A stretch of 64,000 bases of DNA, from the NCBI RefSeq assembly GCF_041358175.1, contig NZ_JBGKBE010000005.1:62001-126000 (forward strand), read 5' to 3'. This document shows positions 35,318 through 44,463 of the stretch, piece by piece. Below the pieces are notes generated by a model, which was not told the DNA's origin, did no database searches, and was given only the letters and a program-made list of their open reading frames with translations. This stretch comes from Muriicola sp041358175. GTDB taxonomy: Bacteria; Bacteroidota; Bacteroidia; Flavobacteriales; Flavobacteriaceae. Made by a program: the position numbers and the translations under genes. How positions within the stretch are numbered: position 1 is the first letter of the stretch; each line of letters begins with the position of its first letter.

Positions 35318-35770
35318 TTAATTCCTGGCAGCGATTACGTCTATTTCTACCCTTGCATTTCGGGCAAGACCCAGGGCTGCAAAGGTGGTACGGGCGGGTT
35401 TATTGACAAAATATCTGGAATACACCTCATTAAAGGCGCTAAAATCTTCCATTGAACTAAGGATTACCGTACATTTTACAACATTTTCAAGACCGAGGCC
35501 ATGCTGTTCCAAGACGGCTTTAATATTCTCAATAGCCTGGGTTGTTTCAGCTTGTATTCCTCCCTCAACCTTGGTTCTTGTTGTATGATCCATCCCGATT
35601 TGCCCGGCGAGGAAAAACATATTACCCACTTCCACGGCATCACTGAAAGGGGCCATTTGTTTTTTGGGTTCATGAGACTTATGAAATATAATTTCCCCGG
35701 TTTCCTGGGACATCGCCAAAGGAGAACACAGAAAGAAGCACAGTAGAAAGAGTGTAAAGAATTGATTCAT
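35318..35770 (-). CDS. Secreted RidA/YjgF-family protein
   Basis: 150 residues: an N-terminal signal peptide (MNQFFTLFLLCFFLCSPLAMSQ) before a RidA domain with FLAGQIGMD, ENVVKCTVILSSMEDF, and PARTTFAALGLARNARVEIDVIA (the Arg that binds substrate carboxylates is in PARTT). RidA proteins deaminate reactive enamines in the cytosol; an exported copy is less usual and its target is unknown. Confidence 0.85.
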   Translation of the reverse strand: MNQFFTLFLLCFFLCSPLAMSQETGEIIFHKSHEPKKQMAPFSDAVEVGNMFFLAGQIGMDHTTRTKVEGGIQAETTQAIENIKAVLEQHGLGLENVVKCTVILSSMEDFSAFNEVYSRYFVNKPARTTFAALGLARNARVEIDVIAARN

Positions 35771-35827
35771 AATTAGTCGTTTTAATGTTGCTTAAAATTA
35801 CCCTATTTTTATCGAAAATTAGGAAAC

Positions 35828-37342
35828 ATGAGTAGGAAGGACGAATTCTACGCACATATAGAAAAAGGGTATGCTACCAAGGGTGACTTTATATCCATGG
35901 GAGCAGCTATGCTAGATGGTGAAACCGTCACCAATGCCCTGGTGAAAATTCCTCTGAAAACACTTAACCGACATGGCCTTATTGCAGGCGCTACGGGAAC
36001 GGGGAAAACTAAAACACTCCAGGTACTGGCTGAAAACCTCTCTGATAAAGGAATTCCAGTCCTGTTAATGGACCTGAAGGGGGATTTAAGCGGCCTTGCC
36101 CAGCCCAGTCCGGGCCATCCCAAAATTGATGAAAGACACGAAAAAATAGGGTTTCCCTTTACGGCCAGGAAATTTCCTGTTGAAATCCTCTCTCTTTCAG
36201 AACAGGATGGGGTAAAGCTTCGGGCAACTGTATCCGAATTCGGACCGATATTGCTCTCCAGGATTCTCAACCTCACAGTGACCCAGGAGGGTATCGTTGC
36301 CGTAATTTTCAAATATTGCGACGACCACAAACTACCCCTCCTCGATCTCAAGGACTTCAAGAAAGTCTTGCAGTATGCCACTGGAGAAGGGAAAAAGGAA
36401 TTTGAAGAAAGTTATGGAAGGATCGCCACAAGCTCCACAGGGGCTATTCTGCGTAAAGTCATTGAATTAGAGCAGCAGGGAGCCGACCTGTTTTTTGGTG
36501 AAAAGTCATTCGATGTGGACGACCTTACCAGAATCGATGAAAATGGCAGGGGGATGATAAGCATTTTAAGACTTACCGATATCCAGGACCGGCCCAAGTT
36601 GTTTTCTACCTTTATGCTGAGCTTGTTGGCAGAGGTGTACGCCACATTCCCCGAGCAGGGAGACAGTGACCAACCCGAACTTATTCTCTTTATAGATGAG
36701 GCCCACCTCATCTTTAAGGAAGCCTCAAAAGCCTTGTTAGACCAGATTGAAAGCATTGTAAAACTCATCCGTTCCAAAGGTATAGGCTTGTATTTTGTCA
36801 CACAGAATCCTACAGATGTCCCTGATGCCGTACTTGCCCAACTGGGATTAAAAGTGCAGCATGCCCTCAGGGCTTTTACAGCCAAAGACAGGAAAGCGAT
36901 TAAACTCACAGCGGAAAATTACCCCATATCAGAATATTACGATACCAAGGAAGTTCTTACTTCCCTCGGGATAGGTGAGGCATTGATCAGTGCGCTGGAT
37001 GAAAAAGGGCGTCCTACCCCTCTGGCAGCAACCCTGCTGAGAGCGCCGATGAGCAGAATGGATATTTTGACCAAAAAAGAATTAAAAGAGGTTATTGACA
37101 ATTCCCGACTCGTACATAAATACAATGAAACAATTGACCGGGAAAGTGCCTATGAAATGTTGAATGAGAAGATCGAAAAAGCTGAAGCCAAAGCTAAGAA
37201 AGAAGAAACCCGATCCTCAGGCAGATCCAGATCAACGAGTACCAGAAGCAGAAGTACCCGGCAGAATCCTGTGGTAAAAGTACTTACTAGTGCCACTTTT
37301 ATAAGAGGGGTCCTTGGCATTCTAAAGAAAGTTATGAAGTGA
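35828..37342 (+). CDS. HerA/VirB4-type ATPase, DUF853 (YjgR) family
   Basis: 504 residues. Walker A GATGTGKT (54-61) and Walker B LILFIDEAHLI with the family motif FVTQNPTDVPDAVLAQLG. Residues about 460-500 are a low-complexity basic Ser/Arg/Thr tail (SSGRSRSTSTRSRSTRQN) followed by a short hydrophobic C terminus (ATFIRGVLGILKKVM), which may be an amphipathic anchor. Function unproven; HerA-like ATPases move DNA or proteins. Confidence 0.88.
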   Translation: MSRKDEFYAHIEKGYATKGDFISMGAAMLDGETVTNALVKIPLKTLNRHGLIAGATGTGKTKTLQVLAENLSDKGIPVLLMDLKGDLSGLAQPSPGHPKIDERHEKIGFPFTARKFPVEILSLSEQDGVKLRATVSEFGPILLSRILNLTVTQEGIVAVIFKYCDDHKLPLLDLKDFKKVLQYATGEGKKEFEESYGRIATSSTGAILRKVIELEQQGADLFFGEKSFDVDDLTRIDENGRGMISILRLTDIQDRPKLFSTFMLSLLAEVYATFPEQGDSDQPELILFIDEAHLIFKEASKALLDQIESIVKLIRSKGIGLYFVTQNPTDVPDAVLAQLGLKVQHALRAFTAKDRKAIKLTAENYPISEYYDTKEVLTSLGIGEALISALDEKGRPTPLAATLLRAPMSRMDILTKKELKEVIDNSRLVHKYNETIDRESAYEMLNEKIEKAEAKAKKEETRSSGRSRSTSTRSRSTRQNPVVKVLTSATFIRGVLGILKKVMK

Positions 37343-37390
37343 GAAAAATCATTTCCATGTTTTCTACTCAATCCTAAAAAACAATTATTC

Positions 37391-37936
37391 ATGAAAAATT
37401 TCACAGGCATATGCCTTCTTTTTATACTTCTTGCCGCTTGTAAAAAAGAGCCGGATCCCAGGTTCAATATTACAAAAGACCGCGTTGGTTTGCTTGAAAA
37501 GTCGGCCACCCTTGAGGATCTGGATCGCATTTTTACAGAAGACTCAATTGTCAGACCCACGTCTTTACCCAATAATCAGGGAGCTTCAGGAATAATCGAA
37601 GTATTTGAAAAAGGCGGGAAACAGTTGCTGAGTATCACCCCTTCAGAGGACAGCATTCCCGGTATTACCAATATACGGATCCACGATGCGAGGTTTACCA
37701 CCGGGGAAGGTATCTCTGTTTCTAGCACTTTTGGCGAGATTAGAGATAAGCTTACTGTGAAGAAAGTGATCACTTCCCTAAACAATGTAGTTATTTTGAT
37801 CAAAGAGAGCGATCTGTATTTTACGATCAGCAAGGATGAGTTACCCGCAGAACTCCGGTTTAATAACTCCGATATCGATTTGGTTCAAATCCCCGATAAT
37901 GCTAAGATCAAGTATATGATGGTGGGATGGAATTAA
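37391..37936 (+). CDS. Hypothetical lipoprotein
   Basis: 181 residues with lipobox LLAAC after a short signal (MKNFTGICLLFILLAAC). The mature part has mixed strands and helices (GISVSSTFGEIRDKLTVKKV, YFTISKDELP) that suggest a secreted ligand-binding fold, but no family is recognised. It follows the HerA-like gene by 48 bases, possibly co-transcribed. Confidence 0.7.
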   Translation: MKNFTGICLLFILLAACKKEPDPRFNITKDRVGLLEKSATLEDLDRIFTEDSIVRPTSLPNNQGASGIIEVFEKGGKQLLSITPSEDSIPGITNIRIHDARFTTGEGISVSSTFGEIRDKLTVKKVITSLNNVVILIKESDLYFTISKDELPAELRFNNSDIDLVQIPDNAKIKYMMVGWN

Positions 37937-38030
37937 GCCTTAGGATATGACGAATTTCCCTGTTAATTAATTCCTAAGCTAAAACAAATCCAACCCAGGT
38001 TTCATTACATTGAGAATAAATAACCTCATT

Positions 38031-38993
38031 ATGAAAAAAATCACCCTGGCTTTTCTATGTTGTTTCACCCAATTCATATCAGCTCAATACGAGTATGATC
38101 CATCCCCGGAACATCCCTATGGCCTGCCAAATCCGGAAGCACCACAAGAATTATTAGATTTTGCTCCCTTGATTGGGGAGTGCGATTGTTCATCTGTTTC
38201 CAGGAATGCGGATCAAAGTTGGGGAGAACCGGTAGATATGATATGGCGATTCAAATACATTATGAACGGCTTAGGCGTTCAGGATGAAACGCTGAAAGCA
38301 GACGGCAAACACTCGGGCAGTATTCGTCAATTTGTAAAGGATAGTACACGCTGGTATGTCCATTATTACAGTTCCGGATCACCCTCAACCATTTTACCTG
38401 CCTGGGAAGGGAACAAATCAGCAAACGGAGATATTGTTTTGTACCGAAAACAAAAAGCACCTAATGGCCTCGATGGGTACTATAAAATAACTTTTTTTGA
38501 AATTAATTCCGATGGTTTTAAATGGCTTGGCGAATGGGTAAATACTGATGAAACTTTTTCATTTCCTACCTGGAAAATAGAATGTAAAAAAAGAATCAGT
38601 CCGGGTGTTCAAAGTGAAAGGCAACGCATACTGACTTCCATGAAAAAATTTTCAGAGGCTTATCAAAATGGAGATTATGAAAGTATTGCGAATTCATACA
38701 CTGTAGATGGAAAAATTTTTCCGAATAACACTACCATCATTCAGGGTAGAGATGCCATAAAAAAACGATGGACCTTACCCGAAGGAAGCCGTATCCTGCA
38801 TCATGAATTGCAACCTGAAGAGATTAATATTCTTGGAAATTATGCCTTTGATTATGGCTATTATAATGGCAGATCAGTTAGTGGAGAAGGAAATGAAGCA
38901 ACGTTTAGAGGAAAATATGTAGTTGTATGGAAAAAAGTTGCTGATGAATGGAAGATGTATCTCGATATATGGAATCGAGTAGCAGATAATTAA
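38031..38993 (+). CDS. Secreted protein with DUF1579-like and SnoaL/DUF4440-like domains
   Basis: 320 residues from the ATG at 38031 (a TTG at 38010 precedes it). A signal peptide ends at ...FISAQ. Residues 40-190 look like a DUF1579-type lipocalin-like barrel (LIGECDCSS..., WRFKYIMNGLGVQDE, GDIVLYRKQ). Residues about 200-315 are an NTF2/SnoaL-like domain (MKKFSEAYQNGDYESIANSYTVDGKI, WKKVADEWKMYLDIWN). Fusions of these small-ligand folds are plausible binding proteins or enzymes; function unknown. Confidence 0.65.
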   Translation: MKKITLAFLCCFTQFISAQYEYDPSPEHPYGLPNPEAPQELLDFAPLIGECDCSSVSRNADQSWGEPVDMIWRFKYIMNGLGVQDETLKADGKHSGSIRQFVKDSTRWYVHYYSSGSPSTILPAWEGNKSANGDIVLYRKQKAPNGLDGYYKITFFEINSDGFKWLGEWVNTDETFSFPTWKIECKKRISPGVQSERQRILTSMKKFSEAYQNGDYESIANSYTVDGKIFPNNTTIIQGRDAIKKRWTLPEGSRILHHELQPEEINILGNYAFDYGYYNGRSVSGEGNEATFRGKYVVVWKKVADEWKMYLDIWNRVADN

Positions 38994-39089
38994 ATTAATT
39001 TTCTATTAATAGTGTTTTCCATAAGGATTTTCAGAATGCATGAATACTAGCGTTTCCAAGTATAAGCTACTTAAAATAGATCGATTAGG

Positions 39090-39929
39090 ATGACCACGTA
39101 CTTAAAGCGCATAGTTCCAAAAATTTATGGTTTAGCTTTCAATTTATTATCCTTCTTCTCCAAAAGAGCGGCGGCTATTAAAGCGTACCGACTTTTTTGT
39201 ACGCCCAGAAAAGGGAGGGTTTTGCCCATTCAGGAAGAATTTCTCAAAAAGGCTACATTCGAAAAAGTGCAGGTTGATGACATGGAAATCCAGACCTATC
39301 ACTGGAAAGGACCCGGAAAAAGGGTGATGCTTCTCCATGGTTGGGAGAGCAATACCTATCGCTGGAGAAATATGATCGGATTTCTCAAAGAAGAAGGGTA
39401 CGATATCGTTGCATTTGATGCTCCCGCCCATGGCTGGTCTAAAGGAAAATTGTTTCACGTTATCAGGTATACCGCCTGTACAAAAAAAATGGTTACCCGG
39501 TATGAACCGGATTATCTAATCGGCCACTCGGTAGGGGGCATGAATGCAATCTATCACCAGTATTTATACCCTAAAAATTCCCTCCAAAAAATAGTAACCA
39601 TCGGCTCTCCTTCAGAGATGCAGGATGTAATGAAGCAATACCAGGAAATACTGCAGTTCAATGATCGCGTAATGCAGGCCCTCGATGAATTGATTATTGA
39701 TAAATTTGGATTTCGGATTGTTGATTTTTCTACCTCCCGATTCGCAAAGGAACTCGACATTGACGGATTCCTTATTCACGACAAGCTAGATACCATTGCC
39801 CCATTCAGGGCTTCACAGGAGGTACATGCACAATGGAAGGGAAGTAAGTTGATCAGCACTGAAGGATTTGGTCATTCCATGCACCAGGACTTTGTAAGCA
39901 AGGAAATTATCGATTTTCTGAACTCATAA
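39090..39929 (+). CDS. Alpha/beta hydrolase
   Basis: 279 residues with VMLLHGWES (oxyanion HG), nucleophile elbow GHSVGG, and C-terminal GFGHSMHQDF carrying the catalytic His; VAFDAPAHGWS precedes. The N-terminal 60 residues include a weak hydrophobic helix. Likely esterase or lipase-like; substrate unknown. Confidence 0.82.
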   Translation: MTTYLKRIVPKIYGLAFNLLSFFSKRAAAIKAYRLFCTPRKGRVLPIQEEFLKKATFEKVQVDDMEIQTYHWKGPGKRVMLLHGWESNTYRWRNMIGFLKEEGYDIVAFDAPAHGWSKGKLFHVIRYTACTKKMVTRYEPDYLIGHSVGGMNAIYHQYLYPKNSLQKIVTIGSPSEMQDVMKQYQEILQFNDRVMQALDELIIDKFGFRIVDFSTSRFAKELDIDGFLIHDKLDTIAPFRASQEVHAQWKGSKLISTEGFGHSMHQDFVSKEIIDFLNS

Positions 39930-39994
39930 AAAAGAGATATTTTTAATCTGCCTAAAAAGGGCTTAACTAATTCTCATATCTCAATCTTCAAACT

Positions 39995-40417
39995 ATGTCT
40001 TCATTAACTCCTTTTCATATTGCAATTCCGGTACACAACCTTGATGAATGCCGAACCTTTTACAGGGAAATCCTTAATTGCACTGAAGGTCGGAGCAGTG
40101 ATCACTGGGTAGATTTTAATCTATTCGGGCACCAATTGGTGATACATTACAAGCCCAGGACGAATGAGGAAACACACACGAATCCTGTAGATGGTAAAAA
40201 TGTTCCCGTTCCACATTACGGAGTGGTTCTTCCCTGGAATGACTTTCAGGAGTTTTCAGCGGAATTAAAGAAGAAGGGAGTTGAATTCATAATTGAACCC
40301 TATGTACGCTTTGAAGGAGAAGTAGGTGAGCAGGCCACTATGTTCTTCCTTGATCCGGCAGGAAATGCTTTGGAGTTTAAGGCGTTTAAGGATATGGAGC
40401 AATTGTTTGCAAAATAA
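39995..40417 (+). CDS. VOC (glyoxalase-like) family protein
   Basis: 140 residues in two beta-alpha-beta-beta-beta halves: FHIAIPVHNLDECRTFYREIL and FFLDPAGNALEFKAF, with His4-type and Glu metal ligands at the expected ends. It may be a dioxygenase, lyase or resistance protein; which is not determinable. Follows the hydrolase by 65 bases. Confidence 0.85.
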   Translation: MSSLTPFHIAIPVHNLDECRTFYREILNCTEGRSSDHWVDFNLFGHQLVIHYKPRTNEETHTNPVDGKNVPVPHYGVVLPWNDFQEFSAELKKKGVEFIIEPYVRFEGEVGEQATMFFLDPAGNALEFKAFKDMEQLFAK

Positions 40418-40527
40418 CATTCTTCAGCACAAGTTTCTGGTTTCCAGGAGGATATATCAATTTTTTGATGGAAAATACTCGTTTTTTTGTATCTTAAAGG
40501 GATTAATCTTTCTCAAACAACCCAATC

Positions 40528-41487
40528 ATGGAAAAAAAAATTATTGCCGTTGTGGGTGCAACAGGCGCACAGGGAGGTGCGGTTGTAGCAGCCCTGCTCA
40601 ATGACCCCTCAGGTGAATATGCCGTAAGGGCGATCACCCGTAATTCTGATTCCGACAAATCGATAGCCCTCGCTAAAAAAGGTGCTGAAGTTATCGAAGC
40701 CGACATCTCAGACAAATCGAGCCTGGTTAAAGCATTTAAAGGAGCCTATGGCGCTTTTTGTGTCACCTTTTTCTGGGAGCACTTTTCTCCTGAAAAAGAG
40801 ATGGATAACGCAAGAAACATGGCTGAGGCAGCAAAAGAAGCCGAACTCTCGCATGTAATTTGGTCTACCCTTGAAGATACGCGAAGATGGGTTCCGTTAG
40901 ATGATAACAGCATGCCAACCTTAATGGGGAAATACAAAGTTCCTCACTTTGATGCCAAAGGGGTCTCCAATGCCTATTTTGAAAGAAGCGGAGTTCCTTA
41001 CACCTTGTTATTGACATCATTTTTCTGGGAAAATTTTATTTATTTCGGAGCGGAACCACAAAAAGGTCCGGATGGAGAACTTGCTATCACCTTCCCGTTG
41101 GCGGAAGCTAAAATGCCGGGTATAGCCGTTGCTGATATAGGAAAATGCGTGCTTGGCATTTTAAAAGAAGGAAACAAATATATGGGAAAGACTGTCGGTA
41201 TAGCCGGTGAACATCTCAGTGGCATGGAAATGGCGGAAATATTTACCGAGGTGTTGGGCAAAAAAGTGAAATACAATGCCGTACCACCTGAAGTGTACAG
41301 GTCCTTTGGATTCCCCGGAGCAGAAGATCTGGGGAATATGTACCAGTTTAAAACCCAATTTGAATCAGTATTCCGCAAGGCCAGAAACGTAGATGAGTCG
41401 CGAAAGCTCAACCCTGAACTTCAAACCTTTAAAGCCTGGTTAAGAAAGAACCAAGCCAAAATTCCGGTACACAAGGAAACTGCCTGA
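40528..41487 (+). CDS. NmrA-like NAD(P)-binding protein (atypical SDR)
   Basis: 319 residues. Rossmann loop VVGATGAQGGAVV at the N terminus, then VIEADISD and ARNMAEAAKEAELSHVIWSTL, matching the NmrA/HSCARG group that senses NADP(H) or reduces small compounds. No YxxxK catalytic pair of classical SDRs is apparent. A terminator follows at 41528. Confidence 0.82.
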   Translation: MEKKIIAVVGATGAQGGAVVAALLNDPSGEYAVRAITRNSDSDKSIALAKKGAEVIEADISDKSSLVKAFKGAYGAFCVTFFWEHFSPEKEMDNARNMAEAAKEAELSHVIWSTLEDTRRWVPLDDNSMPTLMGKYKVPHFDAKGVSNAYFERSGVPYTLLLTSFFWENFIYFGAEPQKGPDGELAITFPLAEAKMPGIAVADIGKCVLGILKEGNKYMGKTVGIAGEHLSGMEMAEIFTEVLGKKVKYNAVPPEVYRSFGFPGAEDLGNMYQFKTQFESVFRKARNVDESRKLNPELQTFKAWLRKNQAKIPVHKETA

Positions 41488-41527
41488 ACAGACTGACACT
41501 TTTAGTCTGCTACATAAAATAAGAGTG

Positions 41528-41556
41528 ATGCCCCTAGTTTATAGGGGCATTTTTAT
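41528..41556. terminator. Intrinsic terminator after the NmrA-like gene
   Basis: Stem ATGCCCCTA / TAGGGGCAT, loop GTTTA, then TTTTATT. It also lies before the end of the convergent small membrane gene. Confidence 0.85.
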
Positions 41557-41563
41557 TCTAGGA

Positions 41564-41764
41564 TCAGTTTTCTTCTTTTTTCCTGAAACGATTTCTGAGA
41601 AAAAGATATAAACCGTAAAGAATACCAAAAATAAAACCTTCTCCAGCCTCCCTGATGAGAATATCCCTGGAATAATCCTTTTCTAAAATAAGGGATACAA
41701 TGATGTACAACACCATTGCTACAAATATTTGTATTGCGTATTTTCTGAGTTTCATTTTTCCCAT
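41564..41764 (-). CDS. Small membrane protein downstream of the DUF2306 gene
   Basis: 66 residues from the ATG at 41764, 11 bases after the DUF2306 stop; the longer open frame upstream runs antiparallel to no start signal and overlaps DUF2306. Two hydrophobic segments (YAIQIFVAMVLYIIVSLIL and GFIFGILYGLYLFL) and a basic end (RNRFRKKEEN). Family not recognised. Confidence 0.6.
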   Translation of the reverse strand: MGKMKLRKYAIQIFVAMVLYIIVSLILEKDYSRDILIREAGEGFIFGILYGLYLFLRNRFRKKEEN

Positions 41765-41775
41765 TTCTATCAATT

Positions 41776-42399
41776 TCACCCGAGGATCAGTCCCCTGCGA
41801 CGTACCCAGAAAAAGGCGAAAATTAAATTGGGTACCCAACAAAGCCAGGCTACGATCCTGTAGGCTGTGATAAATTCCCCAAATATCAGAGTAAGCAAGG
41901 GCAACCAGATACGAAGGGTAACTGCTGCAAAGCACAGTGCATAGCTGTATATCATAAATCCCTGGTGAAGGGAAATATCCTTATTCCGTATCGCCTTAAA
42001 AGCCATATAGGTGGTCCATAACCACAGTATCCCGAGGCTAATAAATCCGATGGATGAAATGAGTCCGCCCGTAGCATAAAAACCAATGTAAATAGCGCAG
42101 CTGCCACTCACGAGTGCGGCAATCATATATATCCTGCCGATGAGCCTGTGCCGTTTTAAATTTCGGTTTCTGAATTCCTTGTGGAATTGTACCCACCCTA
42201 CAAGCAATGCCAATCCGCCAAAGAGGATATGACCATAAAAGCCAGTATTCCAGATGACGTTAGACAACAAGGCATCGCTCTTGGATGCAAGCAGTCCAAA
42301 TTCCCTGTCAATTAAAAAGTATGTCAGGGGATACAAACCAATAGAAATCGCCATTATGGCAAAGATGATCCAGGCGAATTTATTGGTTGTATTTTTCAT
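41776..42399 (-). CDS. DUF2306 membrane protein
   Basis: 207 residues with about six membrane segments. The DUF2306 layout is visible: FYGHILFGGLALLVGWVQF, RHRLIGRIYMIAALVSG with conserved His, and DISLHQGFMIYSYALCFAAVTLRIW. Conserved His residues in membranes suggest haem or metal binding, but function is unknown. Starts 3 bases after the upstream esterase-like gene ends. Confidence 0.82.
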   Translation of the reverse strand: MKNTTNKFAWIIFAIMAISIGLYPLTYFLIDREFGLLASKSDALLSNVIWNTGFYGHILFGGLALLVGWVQFHKEFRNRNLKRHRLIGRIYMIAALVSGSCAIYIGFYATGGLISSIGFISLGILWLWTTYMAFKAIRNKDISLHQGFMIYSYALCFAAVTLRIWLPLLTLIFGEFITAYRIVAWLCWVPNLIFAFFWVRRRGLILG

Positions 42400-42402
42400 A
42401 GT

Positions 42403-44139
42403 TTACCGGTACCTCCAGCTATTCAGATCAGCACCTTCAGGAGCAGTTTCAGCTATTCTTTTCATAATCTTGGGGACGTACATGCTGTTATATCGCAGGC
42501 GACTGATATGGTTGGGTTCCTCTGGATCCCCGTTCCAGCAATGTTCTGCCCTGTCACCGTATTTCACTTCCCCATTGTAGTAAGGATCAGTGGTACTTTC
42601 AAGGAAGTCCTCCATCAGATATACGGCATTATTAAGGTAATAATTATCCATATCGCCGCAGTAGATATGAATCTTCCCCTTTAGCTTTTCCCCCAGTTTA
42701 TCCCAGTCGCGCTCCAGAATATACCGGAGATCATAATTTTCTTTCCAGTATTCGGCCACACTGTGATCAATATCACCCGACACCTTATCCCATAGTCGCT
42801 GGGGATACCCATCTTCCCCTTGAGGAGAATAGGTTGCCTCCCAGATATCCCACTGCTGGCCTGAACGCGATTTATCGCCCAACACCAGTTCAAGGTGGTT
42901 CTCATCTTTTACAGTACTCTGAATATGCCCCAGGTAGTCTCTGTGTGCCGGCACTTCCAAATCTTTAAAATCACTTTCATAAAAATAGGCGTTCTCGTCC
43001 CCGTATATGTCGGTTAGGCAATACGCCCTGAAATCTATTGGATCAGGACAGGCAGCGAAGCATCCATTGTATTCTTCCGGGTATTTTACCTGTACTGCCA
43101 GGGCCTCCCAGCCCCCGGTAGAACCACCGTAAAGGAATCGTGACCAACCTTCCCCCATACCCCGGAATTCCTTTTCAATATGAGGAATGAGTTCATAGGT
43201 AATCGCATCTCCGTAGGGGCCCTGACTAGCCGAATTTACTGCATATGAATCATCATAATACGGTGTTGGATGCTGGATTTCAATGATCAGGAATCTGGGA
43301 AAATCAGGATCATTCCAGCGTTTATAAAAGTCGTATGCCTCTTGCTGTTGAATGATGTTATAGCCTTCTACGTCAAATCTGGCGGAGTATTCGGGCTCAA
43401 GATTGGGATCCGGGGGTGTTGTCCTGAAGCCTCCAAAATCGTCAGGAAAATGCCCGTGAAAAATCATAAGAGGATATTTTGCTTCCGGGTGTTCTTTAAA
43501 TCCCTTAGGGAGTAAAACATGCGCCCCCAGATACATATCCCGACCCCAGAATTCGGATAGCTTTTCAGATTTAATTTTAATGTGTTTTATCCACTCGGTG
43601 TCTTCGGGTTCTACAATAGGCGGAATCTTCTGATCTAAAAGAATTTCTAAGGATCCTATACCATTATCCGTAACGGTAATTTTTTGAGGAGTACTGTATA
43701 AATTGCCCGGCGATCTGTTCCATTGCTGCCCTTCCCCATTATCCATGGGGAGCTTTACTGTATGACCAGTGGCCAGATCAAAAGTCTCATACACATGAAG
43801 GAGTGCCTGTACCCAGTACTCCCCCGGTGGTATCTCAGAAAGATGCGCTATAGGGAAGCCTAAGGCATCAGCATCAAAAACTGTGGCTTGTCCGGGTTTC
43901 ATCTGGTTGACATTCATCCCGTAAATCAACTGAGTTTTGAGGCCCCCATTGATCTGAAACCTGGGTTCTACGGCATTGTCTTTGGCCAGCATCAATAATA
44001 ACCTACCGTCAAGGGCATTTTCACTTTGTGAATCCGGGATTGATATTGATATATTACTGTTTGTTCCAGAGGCTACAGGACCGCCGCAACCTACTAAAAA
44101 GACCAAAACACCGCTGAAAAAGAGGAAAATTCGTTTCAT
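42403..44139 (-). CDS. Large esterase-like lipoprotein (alpha/beta hydrolase)
   Basis: 578 residues from the ATG at 44139; the frame continues upstream, but only this start gives a lipoprotein signal (MKRIFLFFSGVLVFLVGC). Residues about 225-480 form a hydrolase domain: YPLMIFHGHFPDD, LIIEIQHPTPYYDDSYAVNS, and the nucleophile elbow GGSTGGW. A His for the triad may be in RAEHCWNG. The N-terminal 200 residues are a beta-rich domain of unknown role. It resembles putative-esterase family proteins; substrate unknown. Confidence 0.75.
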   Translation of the reverse strand: MKRIFLFFSGVLVFLVGCGGPVASGTNSNISISIPDSQSENALDGRLLLMLAKDNAVEPRFQINGGLKTQLIYGMNVNQMKPGQATVFDADALGFPIAHLSEIPPGEYWVQALLHVYETFDLATGHTVKLPMDNGEGQQWNRSPGNLYSTPQKITVTDNGIGSLEILLDQKIPPIVEPEDTEWIKHIKIKSEKLSEFWGRDMYLGAHVLLPKGFKEHPEAKYPLMIFHGHFPDDFGGFRTTPPDPNLEPEYSARFDVEGYNIIQQQEAYDFYKRWNDPDFPRFLIIEIQHPTPYYDDSYAVNSASQGPYGDAITYELIPHIEKEFRGMGEGWSRFLYGGSTGGWEALAVQVKYPEEYNGCFAACPDPIDFRAYCLTDIYGDENAYFYESDFKDLEVPAHRDYLGHIQSTVKDENHLELVLGDKSRSGQQWDIWEATYSPQGEDGYPQRLWDKVSGDIDHSVAEYWKENYDLRYILERDWDKLGEKLKGKIHIYCGDMDNYYLNNAVYLMEDFLESTTDPYYNGEVKYGDRAEHCWNGDPEEPNHISRLRYNSMYVPKIMKRIAETAPEGADLNSWRYR

Positions 44140-44261
44140 TACACCGAAATATTTTCGATAAAAGGTACCTATTTTTGGGAATGTCACCAATACCAAACCG
44201 TTTTTTTCCACGTTTTAATTAATCAGTAACTCGGTAATCATACCTACTAAATTATTGAGCT

Positions 44262-44417
44262 ATGAAACGTCCCTATGTGATTTATTTCCTCTTGGTGATC
44301 CTGGCTATCATCTGTACGTGGAGTTGTACCAATGAAGAAGGTGAAAGTGATATCGACATACTTACACCTAATGATTCCACTCAGAGCAGCTACGAATCGC
44401 GGGAAATACCAAAATAA
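44262..44417 (+). CDS. 51-residue micro-lipoprotein
   Basis: MKRPYVIYFLLVILAIICTWSC ends in a lipobox-like WSC, followed by an acidic polar tail (TNEEGESDIDILTPND...) ending in IPK. It is too short for standard ORF lists but has an ATG, a signal and its own terminator immediately after the stop. Function unknown. Confidence 0.6.
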   Translation: MKRPYVIYFLLVILAIICTWSCTNEEGESDIDILTPNDSTQSSYESREIPK

Positions 44418-44443
44418 AAAAACCCTCCTGATGGAGGGTTTTT
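44418..44443. terminator. Bidirectional intrinsic terminator
   Basis: Stem AAAAACCCTCC / GGAGGGTTTTT with loop TGAT, serving the micro-lipoprotein (+) and the M13 peptidase (-). Confidence 0.9.
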
Positions 44444-44463
44444 TTCTCTTTCTATAAAAAGAT

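Noticed and set aside
35848..36909. Reverse frames of 177 and 165 codons
   Set aside because: Antisense to the HerA-like ATPase, Ser/Arg-rich shadow translations.
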